The notes beneath the pieces are model-generated. The model was not told the origin of the DNA. It searched no databases and saw only the letters and a list, made by a program, of their open reading frames with translations. From Bacteroidales bacterium (GTDB lineage Bacteria; Bacteroidota; Bacteroidia; Bacteroidales; PUMT01), in assembly GCA_007119075.1 (NCBI GenBank), contig SKQJ01000183.1, positions 1-13,937 of the forward strand: DNA of 13,937 nt. The letters run 5' to 3'. The translations under genes and the position numbers were made by a program. Shown here piece by piece: positions 6,623-12,396 of the stretch (the stretch's first letter is position 1; every line of letters starts with the position of its first letter).

Positions 6623-7885
6623 ATGCGAAAGACAAATATTTTAATGCTTGCAGTGTTGTTTGTAACGGCGACGGTTTCAGCACAATACAATGATCTTCAG
6701 TTCTGGCGCCCCAATGACATGAGAGGTTTGAACGTTTTTGAAGATCCCATTGAAGACACTGTTGAGTACCAGGCTTTCCTGGTAAGGGTAGGAGGTGATT
6801 TTGCAATGCAGTTCCAGGGCATTAGCCAGAGCAATGATGCCGGGACCCTTCTGGATCTTGGAACCGATTTCAATCTTCCCAATGCCAACCTTAATCTGGA
6901 TGTTCAGCTTGCACCGGGCATGAGGATGCATCTGAGAACCTACCTTTCATCCCGGCATCACCCCGAAGCATGGATAAAGGGAGGCCACATGCAAATATCT
7001 AACCTTGATTTCATCTCTCCCGGCTTTCTGGAAGGAATAATGCAATATGCTTCAATAAGGATTGGTCTTGATGAATTCAATTACGGTGATGCCCATTTCA
7101 GGAGGAGCGACAATGCAAGGACAATATTCAATCCCTTTGTGGGCAACTATATAATGGATGCTTTCGCAACCGAGGCTTTCGGGGAGATTACTTTGCAGGC
7201 CCCGAACGGCCTGCTTGCCGTAGTCGGCCTCACAAACGGAAAACTCAATCAGAATGTTGCAGCCGGCACTGATAATCAGCCATCATTTTACGGAAAACTT
7301 GGTTTTGACAGCCAGGTGAATGACGATCTAAGGGTCAGGCTTACCGGGTCCTGGTATACCAACCAGGGCACCACCACCGGAACCTGGCTGTACGGCGGCG
7401 ACCGTGCCGGAGCAAGATATTACCAGGTTCTCCATACAGCCGAGGAGGCAGGAAACTTTTTTCCAAGATATAACCCCCGATTTACCAAATTAACCGCACT
7501 GCAGGTAAATCCTTTTATTAAGTTCGGCGGACTGGAATTTTTCGGGGTATTTGAACTGGCGAATGGTGGAAACGAGTTCCCGGAACAGCAGGATGAGGAA
7601 GGTTCCTTCACCCAGATTGCCGGTGATTTGCTTTACAGGTTTGGCGCAAATGAGAATTTCTACATCGGAGCAAGATATAACGCCGTTCAGGGTACCATGA
7701 GGGAAAGCCATGATGTGGATCTGGAAATAAACAGGTTTAACATAGGCGGAGGCTGGTTTATGACCCGGAATGTCCTTACCAAGATCGAATATGTACAACA
7801 AAGTTATGTAGGTGATGCCTGGACAGGACGTTTTGCCGGTGCTGAGTTCAGTGGTGTTGTTCTTGAGGCCACAATAAGTTTTTAG
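6623..7885 (+). CDS. Predicted outer-membrane beta-barrel (porin-like) protein
   Basis: This 420-residue protein has a signal peptide (1-20, AVLFVTATVSA before QYND). The rest consists of alternating hydrophobic/polar strands and ends in a C-terminal phenylalanine (VVLEATISF), the usual terminal signature for outer-membrane barrel insertion. Glycine/aromatic strand-turn patterns recur, such as FGVFELANGGNEF, FYIGARYNAV and FNIGGGWFMTRN. It resembles the loosely defined Bacteroidota porin-like proteins annotated as hypothetical; I cannot name a specific family or substrate. It is flanked by terminator-like hairpins on both sides, so it is probably a single-gene transcript. No clear sigma-70-type or sigma-54 promoter was recognised in the AT-rich 226-bp leader. 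Confidence 0.75.
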   Translation: MRKTNILMLAVLFVTATVSAQYNDLQFWRPNDMRGLNVFEDPIEDTVEYQAFLVRVGGDFAMQFQGISQSNDAGTLLDLGTDFNLPNANLNLDVQLAPGMRMHLRTYLSSRHHPEAWIKGGHMQISNLDFISPGFLEGIMQYASIRIGLDEFNYGDAHFRRSDNARTIFNPFVGNYIMDAFATEAFGEITLQAPNGLLAVVGLTNGKLNQNVAAGTDNQPSFYGKLGFDSQVNDDLRVRLTGSWYTNQGTTTGTWLYGGDRAGARYYQVLHTAEEAGNFFPRYNPRFTKLTALQVNPFIKFGGLEFFGVFELANGGNEFPEQQDEEGSFTQIAGDLLYRFGANENFYIGARYNAVQGTMRESHDVDLEINRFNIGGGWFMTRNVLTKIEYVQQSYVGDAWTGRFAGAEFSGVVLEATISF

Positions 7886-7903
7886 GGTTACTGAAATTTA
7901 ATC

Positions 7904-7936
7904 AAAAGGCTGTCCCCTTACAGGGATGGCCTTTTT
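7904..7936 (+). terminator. Strong intrinsic terminator after the porin-like gene
   Basis: A 13-bp stem with arms AAAAGGCTGTCCC and GGGATGGCCTTTT (two G-U pairs in RNA) closes a short loop CTTACA and runs into TTTTTT. It starts 18 bp after the porin stop and is a textbook terminator. Confidence 0.88.
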
Positions 7937-8108
7937 TGTTTCCTTTTTTTACATGTTGTTTATTATCTATACAGGAGCCGTTATTTTATGCCTGTTACAA
8001 CTGATTGCATTTCAGGCAAGTGACGGCAATTGTGCTTATGGCATGATTTTAATAACATACAGAATTGGAATATTTCCAGAGTATATGTAATTAAAAAAAT
8101 TTGAAGCC

Positions 8109-8915
8109 ATGAAAAATATAAAATTACTTGTAATAGCATTATTAGCCGGGACTTTTGCCCTGAATGCAGGCATCGCCCAGGAGAGACAGGACCGGCAGGG
8201 ACAGCAGCAACAAGAGAGACAGGACCAGGAAAGACAGGATCAGCAAAGACGGCAGCATGACCAGCACAGACAGGACAGGACGGCTGGTATAGATCAACTG
8301 CCTGAGGCAGTAAGGGAAACTCTCAGGGACGATTATGATGACTGGAGAGCAACCGAAGCCTCACGTACCTCCGATCCCGATGAGGAAGAGCCTTTCTTCA
8401 TGGTAAAACTTGAACATCTTGAGGAAGCCGAATCCAAAGTTGTAATGATCAACAATGACGGTGAGGTTATTGAAGAGGAAGAGGTCATGATACTTGACCA
8501 CAGAAGAAGGCAAATGGACCGTGACCGGGATCGCGACCATGATCAGAGAAGAGACGATCAGAGAAGAGACCGGGAAGGGCGTCAATACACTCCTGTGGTT
8601 TTTGAACAGGAACGGCAGCAGGAAAGATCTTCGCCTACCGATTCCCTGCCTCAGCAGGTAGAGTCGACACTAATGCAGGATTTCGGTGACTGGAGTCCGA
8701 CCGAAGCCCATCTGGCTACGGATCCTGAACAGGGTACAACCTACTACATAGTGAAAGTGCATAATGTGGCAGAAGGCGAGACCAAGCTTGTAAGGATATC
8801 CAGCCATGGCGAAGTAATCGATGAAGAAGATATCAATCCTCTCGATGGAATTGATGATGCTGAACGCAGGCGTGAGCATCGTGACAGAGATGATGATGAT
8901 GACGGATGGTTTTAA
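8109..8915 (+). CDS. Exported duplicated PepSY-like protein with charged linkers
   Basis: This 268-residue protein has a signal peptide (1-23, ending NAGIA before QE). A Q/R/D-rich low-complexity segment (24-58) follows. Homologous unit A spans 63-125 (LPEAVRETLRDDYDDWRATEA to GEVIEEEE). A second R/D-rich linker spans 131-158 and unit B 179-241 (LPQQVESTLMQDFGDWSPTEA to GEVIDEED). The tail is R/D-rich and ends with five Asp and GWF. The two units align well with each other and resemble the Bacteroidota PepSY-like periplasmic fold, in which an LPxxV helix precedes strands with xYxVKV and a GEVI turn. The function is unknown; the acidic repeats and tail could bind cations or the envelope. It follows a strong terminator, so it has its own promoter, which I could not place with confidence. 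Confidence 0.68.
   Translation: MKNIKLLVIALLAGTFALNAGIAQERQDRQGQQQQERQDQERQDQQRRQHDQHRQDRTAGIDQLPEAVRETLRDDYDDWRATEASRTSDPDEEEPFFMVKLEHLEEAESKVVMINNDGEVIEEEEVMILDHRRRQMDRDRDRDHDQRRDDQRRDREGRQYTPVVFEQERQQERSSPTDSLPQQVESTLMQDFGDWSPTEAHLATDPEQGTTYYIVKVHNVAEGETKLVRISSHGEVIDEEDINPLDGIDDAERRREHRDRDDDDDGWF
8541..8570 (+). repeat. Perfect 2 x 15-bp tandem repeat in the charged linker
   Basis: GATCAGAGAAGAGAC occurs twice back to back and encodes the charged motif DQRRD twice. It shows that the linker expands and contracts by in-frame slippage. Confidence 0.9.
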
Positions 8916-8949
8916 TTCCATCGCGAGGATTGATTGATATGGAAGAGAA

Positions 8950-8984
8950 GAGGCCCTCCGGATTAATGCCGGAGAGGCCTCTTT
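8950..8984 (+). terminator. Hairpin between the PepSY-like gene and yceI-like gene 3
   Basis: GAGGCCCTCCGG and CCGGAGAGGCCTC pair into a 12-bp stem with one bulged base around ATTAATG, followed by only TTT. It terminates or attenuates the upstream transcript. It ends just 22 bp before the next ATG, leaving no room for a normal promoter downstream, so the third YceI-like gene probably depends on read-through. Confidence 0.65.
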
Positions 8985-9006
8985 GTAGATTTCAAAAAAG
9001 ACAGAT

Positions 9007-9591
9007 ATGAGAACAGAAATAAAAATATTTATAATCTGCGTTATTGCCGTTTTATCGGCCGGATTTGTAACAGCACAACAAATTTCATACACCTCGACCG
9101 ATGATTCATACGTTTTGGTAAAGGGAACCTCTACCCTGCATGACTGGGAACTGAGATCGGAAACATTAATGAGCGAGGTTAATTTTGCTGCCGATAACGA
9201 TGATGAAATCGAGTCACTGGAATCGGTTATGTTCATCGTGGAAAAGACCACTCTGGAGAGCGACAGGTCACGTCTCGAGGAGATGGCTCACGAAGAAATG
9301 GATGCCGGCACTTATCCCGAGATCACCTTTCGTTCAGATGACAATGGTATAGTCAGCTCAAATGGCGATGAATACAATGTCACCGCAACAGGAGATCTTA
9401 CAATTTCGGGTGTGACACGCAGCATAAGCGTCGATGCAACGTGTATCAATACCGGTGATGAGATGGTTTGTACCGGAACAAAGGACCTTCTTATGACTGA
9501 TTTCGGCATTGACCCTCCACGGCTGATGCTGGGGACACTGCGCACCCATGACGATATTACGGTGGAATTCAGGGTTGTATACACCAGGTAA
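9007..9591 (+). CDS. Exported YceI-like protein 3
   Basis: This 194-residue protein is clearly paralogous to the first YceI-like protein. It has a signal peptide (1-23, AGFVTA before QQ), then KGTSTLHDWELRS (HDW at 45-47), LESVMFIVEKTTLESD, GDLTISGVTRSISVDATC (129-146), and MTDFGIDPPRLMLGTLRTHDDITVEF at the C-terminus. C146 and C155 match the cysteine pair of paralog 1. It is noticeably more acidic than paralog 1, with many extra D/E on the loops. The family binds hydrophobic or amphipathic ligands in the periplasm or outside the cell. The gene follows the PepSY-like gene with a strong hairpin between them, and it is convergent with the transsulfuration genes. Confidence 0.88.
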   Translation: MRTEIKIFIICVIAVLSAGFVTAQQISYTSTDDSYVLVKGTSTLHDWELRSETLMSEVNFAADNDDEIESLESVMFIVEKTTLESDRSRLEEMAHEEMDAGTYPEITFRSDDNGIVSSNGDEYNVTATGDLTISGVTRSISVDATCINTGDEMVCTGTKDLLMTDFGIDPPRLMLGTLRTHDDITVEFRVVYTR

Positions 9592-9660
9592 AATCGGTGT
9601 CTTACAAGCAGATTTCTCTGGTGTGCCGGGTCGGGAAAGCGTACGCGCGGCGGGCCGTGA

Positions 9661-10803
9661 TCAAAGAGATGAAAGTGCCCTGGAAAGGTCCCCGATGAGG
9701 TCGCCATGATCCTCTATTCCGACAGATAACCTGATCAGGTCGCCTGTGATGCCTATCGCGAGCCTTTTCTCCTCCGGAATGGAACCGTGAGTCATAACTG
9801 CCGGATAATTGATCAGCGATTCAACCCCGCCGAGACTCTCGGCAAGCGCTATGACCTTCAATTTTTTGAAGAACTTATTGGCAAGATCCAGATCTCCCCC
9901 TTTCAGCTTAAAGGAAACCATCCCGCCGAAACCGCTCATTTGCCTGCCGGCGAGTTCATACCAGGGGCTCGATTCAAGACCGGGATAGCTGACTTCCGAA
10001 ACCTTCGGATGTTCTTCAAGGAAGGCTGCTATCTTCAGTGCATTTTCCTCGTGTTGCTTCATTCTGACTGCCAGGGTTTTTATCCCGCGTAGCATCAGCC
10101 AGCTGTCAAATGCCCCGGGTACCGCGCCTACTGCGTTCTGAATAAATTTTATGCGCTCATACCATTCCCGGTCGTTGAGAATCAGTGCCCCGCCGATAAG
10201 ATCGGAATGGCCCCCGATATATTTTGTCGTACTGTGGATCACCAGGTCGGCACCAAGCTGCAGGGGCTGCTGGAACACAGGTGTAGCAAATGTGTTGTCT
10301 ACAACTACCCTGATTCTTTTCTGTGCGGCTGCATCTGCCACGGCCCTTATGTCTATCAGCCTGATCAGGGGATTGGTGGGTGACTCTATCCAGAAAAGTT
10401 TTGTGTTTTCTTTAATTGACTGGGTGAATTCTGATGCCTCCCATCCCACATAGCTGAATTCAAACCCCATAGGCTTGAACACTTCTTCAAATAGCCGGTA
10501 GGTCCCGCCATACATATCGCCGCAGGCAACTATATGATCCCCGGGCCTGAAAGTGGAAAGAACGGCATGTTCGGCCGCCATTCCCGATGCAAAGGCTAGC
10601 GCCAGGCTGCCGCTCTCAAGTTCGGCGAGACAGTCTTCAAGGACCTTGCGGGTCGGATTGCCGGTGCGGCTGTATTCAAAGCCTTTGTGCATGCTTACTG
10701 CTTCCTGTCTGTAAGTCGAGGTAAGGTATACCGGCGGTATTACCGAACCGGTGGTTTTGTCAGGCTCCTGGCCTGCATGAATAACCTTGGTTTTGATCTT
10801 CAT
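9661..10803 (-). CDS. Cystathionine gamma-lyase/synthase family PLP enzyme
   Basis: At 380 residues this is full length for the Cys/Met-metabolism PLP family. Visible hallmarks are KVIHAGQEPDKTTGSVIPPV at the N-terminus, YSRTGNPTR (44-52, substrate and phosphate contacts), ASGMAA (72-77), VVVDNTFATP (167-175, with PLP-pairing D169) and HSTTKYIGGHSD with Schiff-base lysine K194. The C-terminal SLGGVESLINYPAVMTHGS matches gamma-lyase and gamma-synthase members. It acts in the cytoplasm on cystathionine, either forming cysteine (gamma-lyase, CTH) or making cystathionine (MetB). The upstream neighbour is a cystathionine beta-synthase-like enzyme, so the gamma-lyase direction (reverse transsulfuration to cysteine) is favoured. 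The sequence alone does not settle which reaction dominates. Confidence 0.87.
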   Translation of the reverse strand: MKIKTKVIHAGQEPDKTTGSVIPPVYLTSTYRQEAVSMHKGFEYSRTGNPTRKVLEDCLAELESGSLALAFASGMAAEHAVLSTFRPGDHIVACGDMYGGTYRLFEEVFKPMGFEFSYVGWEASEFTQSIKENTKLFWIESPTNPLIRLIDIRAVADAAAQKRIRVVVDNTFATPVFQQPLQLGADLVIHSTTKYIGGHSDLIGGALILNDREWYERIKFIQNAVGAVPGAFDSWLMLRGIKTLAVRMKQHEENALKIAAFLEEHPKVSEVSYPGLESSPWYELAGRQMSGFGGMVSFKLKGGDLDLANKFFKKLKVIALAESLGGVESLINYPAVMTHGSIPEEKRLAIGITGDLIRLSVGIEDHGDLIGDLSRALSSL

Positions 10804-10830
10804 TATTCAGGGTTTTTGTTTCACATTTAT

Positions 10831-10855
10831 AAAAACACTGCCGGAGGAGGCAGTT
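10831..10855 (-). terminator. Terminator-like hairpin between the two transsulfuration genes
   Basis: On the minus strand ACTGCC and GGCAGT pair around TCCTCC, followed by GTTTTTAT. The stem is 6 bp. It lies about 28 bp before the start of the gamma-lyase/synthase gene inside a 128-bp gap. It could reduce read-through from the first gene or stabilise the processed 3' end. Confidence 0.5.
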
Positions 10856-10931
10856 CGATTAAATTATGCATTAAGTTTTATCTGACGGAGTCTGATGGGA
10901 ATTTCATGGAAGATCTGTTGATTGCCAATCA

Positions 10932-11900
10932 TCAGGAAACCTGGAAATTATTCTCCAGAAGCCAGGAGTCATCATACATCTTCGTAAGGTATTTATTGCC
11001 TGTGTCGCATACGAATGATACAACATTCTTTTTAATTGTTTGTTCACGGCAATACCTGAGTGCGGCCGCAAGCAGGGTGCCGGATGAGGAGCCTGCCAGG
11101 ATGCCTTCTTTCCTGAGAAGGTCCCTTGCTGCCGAGAAGCTTTCCTGATCGCTGACTGTATATGCTGTTTTGACCATGGAAAAATCAGCTATCGGAGGAA
11201 TAAAATCTTCGCCGATCCCTTCGACCGACCATGAACCGGCGTCACCATAGCTCCCCCTGGTCACATAATCTTTAATTACCGAACCGGCCGGATCGGCAAT
11301 CACAATCTCAACATCCGGCTTGACAGCCTGAAAATAGTGAGTCAGGCCCGTCATGGTACCGGAAGACCCTATGCCGCATACGACTGTATCGATATTTCCC
11401 CGGAGCTGGCGGAAAAGCTCAGGACCTGTTGTTGTTTCGTGTGCCAGCGGGTTTGCAGGGTTGCCGAACTGGTTGATATAGTATGAGCCGGGTGTTTCCG
11501 ATGCAATCCTCTCGGCCATGTCCTGGTAATATTCAGGGTGGCCCTTGTTCACGTCAGAACGGGTAACAATTACTTCGGCACCCATTGCCCGGAGATGAAT
11601 GATCTTTTCACGGCTCATTTTATCGGGGATAACAAGCACCAGTCTGTAGCCCTTTACCGAGGCGACAAGTGTCAGCCCGAGGCCGGTATTGCCGGCGGTG
11701 GCTTCGACCAGTACCGATCCGGAGCCGATCAGCCCGGTTTTTTCGGCATGAGTGATCATCGAAAGGGCAATCCTGTCCTTTATAGAGCCGCCGGGATTTC
11801 TGTCCTCCAGCTTGAGATAGAGATCACATAATCCGGTATCGAACCTGGTTAATTTAACTAACGGCGTATTTCCAATCAAATCAAGTACTGAATTTTCCAT
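10932..11900 (-). CDS. Cystathionine beta-synthase-like / cysteine synthase family enzyme
   Basis: This 322-residue fold-type II PLP enzyme carries GNTPLVKL at 10-17. Schiff-base lysine K41 lies in NPGGSIKDRI, followed by EATAGNTGLGL (66-76, where most relatives have TSGNTG), phosphate-binding GIGSSGTMTG (176-185), EGIGEDFIP (227-235) and GSSSGT (270-275). The GSSSGT motif, IADPAGS (201-207) and the C-terminal DTGNKYLTKMYDDSWLLENNF resemble cystathionine beta-synthase more than CysK, without a CBS regulatory domain. It should condense serine (or O-acetylserine) with homocysteine (or sulfide) to give cystathionine or cysteine. It is transcribed after a Cys-codon leader peptide and terminator, with the cystathionine gamma-enzyme next, so cysteine-responsive control is likely. 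Confidence 0.85.
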   Translation of the reverse strand: MENSVLDLIGNTPLVKLTRFDTGLCDLYLKLEDRNPGGSIKDRIALSMITHAEKTGLIGSGSVLVEATAGNTGLGLTLVASVKGYRLVLVIPDKMSREKIIHLRAMGAEVIVTRSDVNKGHPEYYQDMAERIASETPGSYYINQFGNPANPLAHETTTGPELFRQLRGNIDTVVCGIGSSGTMTGLTHYFQAVKPDVEIVIADPAGSVIKDYVTRGSYGDAGSWSVEGIGEDFIPPIADFSMVKTAYTVSDQESFSAARDLLRKEGILAGSSSGTLLAAALRYCREQTIKKNVVSFVCDTGNKYLTKMYDDSWLLENNFQVS

Positions 11901-11914
11901 GCTATTAAAGTGTT

Positions 11915-11943
11915 AAAATAAAAAAGCCCTTTAAAAAGGGCTT
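11915..11943 (-). terminator. Strong intrinsic terminator in the leader of the transsulfuration operon
   Basis: On the minus strand AAGCCCTTT and AAAGGGCTT form 9-bp complementary arms with a 2-nt centre, followed at once by TTTTTTATTTT. It lies 29 nt after the stop of the Cys-rich leader ORF and only 14 nt before the ATG of the beta-synthase-like gene. It would stop most transcripts before the enzyme genes unless disrupted, and is the core of the proposed attenuator. Confidence 0.88.
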
Positions 11944-11972
11944 ACAGTGATTTTAAATTTTGAATGATACGA

Positions 11973-12047
11973 CTAAGCTGCGGCCCAACAAGCATAATTT
12001 ATCGGACAACAACAGGCAGAAATATTTTTGATACTTTCAGAGGTCAT
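11973..12047 (-). CDS. Cysteine-codon leader peptide of the transsulfuration operon
   Basis: A 24-codon ORF starts at ATG 12047-12045 and stops at TAG 11975-11973. It contains four cysteine codons: three consecutive TGT at codons 12-14 and one at codon 20 (ISACCCPINYACW). It is too short for most gene finders. A -7-like box lies about 22 bp upstream and the leader terminator 29 nt downstream, and the next gene makes cysteine or cystathionine. This order (promoter, short ORF rich in the pathway product's codons, terminator, biosynthetic genes) is the established architecture of ribosome-mediated attenuation in trp, his and leu operons. The peptide itself probably has no function. The ORF and codons are seen directly; translation and regulation are inferred. 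Confidence 0.75.
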   Translation of the reverse strand: MTSESIKNISACCCPINYACWAAA

Positions 12048-12068
12048 TATGTTTATTTATTTCACAGG

Positions 12069-12076
12069 CAAAAATA
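12069..12076 (-). promoter_or_regulatory. Candidate -7 promoter element for the transsulfuration operon
   Basis: On the minus strand TATTTTTG matches the Bacteroidota -7 consensus TAnnTTTG. Transcription would begin near 12064, giving about 16 nt before the leader ORF, a spacing typical of attenuator leaders. No convincing -33 TTTG is present at the usual spacing, so confidence is moderate. Confidence 0.45.
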
Positions 12077-12396
12077 GCAAATAATTAACTTTCTCCCATC
12101 ATTTATTTAATTTGAATTAATTTTATAGCGCATTTTTGACTCCCCGCTCCTTCTGTAACCCTTTGATGTATTTACAGGGGTTTCAATGGCGATCCGGCAC
12201 CGGCCGGGCGGGGGCGGGTTCAGCCGTTCGGATGAGGGTTGCCTTTCGGCTGAATGGCCTGAAACGGATGGTGACAAGGCAATTTTGTTTCGTCGGTTCC
12301 AGGAGGCATCCCTTTGGGTTAAATTGCCCGGGGATCCAGGAATGCCTTTCGGCTGAATGGCTCGCCCTGATCGGTGGGTGCCAATATAAGGCAGCA
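12077..12396. other. GC-rich divergent intergenic region ahead of the metal ATPase
   Basis: This gap contains no gene I can support. An AT-rich first part (to about 12130) gives way to a GC-rich part with a G-run cluster (about 12207-12218) and a family of related 19-bp elements. Open frames on both strands cross it but look like products of its base composition. It may carry regulatory sequence for the ATPase. Confidence 0.5.
12240..12361. repeat. Repeated 19-bp intergenic element
   Basis: TGCCTTTCGGCTGAATGGC occurs identically at 12240-12258 and 12343-12361. A degenerate copy lies at 12309-12327 (14 of 19 bases shared) and a shorter related stretch near 12224. A TTCAGCCG at 12219-12226 is the reverse complement of the CGGCTGAA inside the first copy (12247-12254), so a stem of 8 bp with a 20-nt loop is possible. 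Its nature (operator array, RNA structure or miniature repeat) is unknown. Confidence 0.7.

Noticed and set aside
7991..8012. Possible second sigma-54 promoter before the PepSY-like gene (TTGC near 8005)
   Set aside because: The GG required 10 bp before GC is absent (TT occurs there), so it fails the most conserved requirement.
11915..12076. SAM riboswitch or T-box as explanation for the transsulfuration leader
   Set aside because: The leader is too short and lacks the multi-helix core of SAM riboswitches and the conserved T-box sequence; the Cys-codon ORF explains the layout better.
12200..12240. G-quadruplex from the G-run cluster
   Set aside because: Three G-runs are close together but the fourth is about 17 bases away, so only a weak long-loop structure is possible.
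12219..12361. CRISPR array
   Set aside because: Repeat copies are 19 bp, few and irregularly spaced (69 and 34 bp between starts), and no cas gene is present.
12268..12396. Upstream ATG 12268 giving a 43-residue extension with several cysteines for the metal ATPase
   Set aside because: The extension crosses the repeat elements and contains no HMA motif (CxxC) or His-rich stretch, so the cysteines are not evidence of a metal-binding domain.
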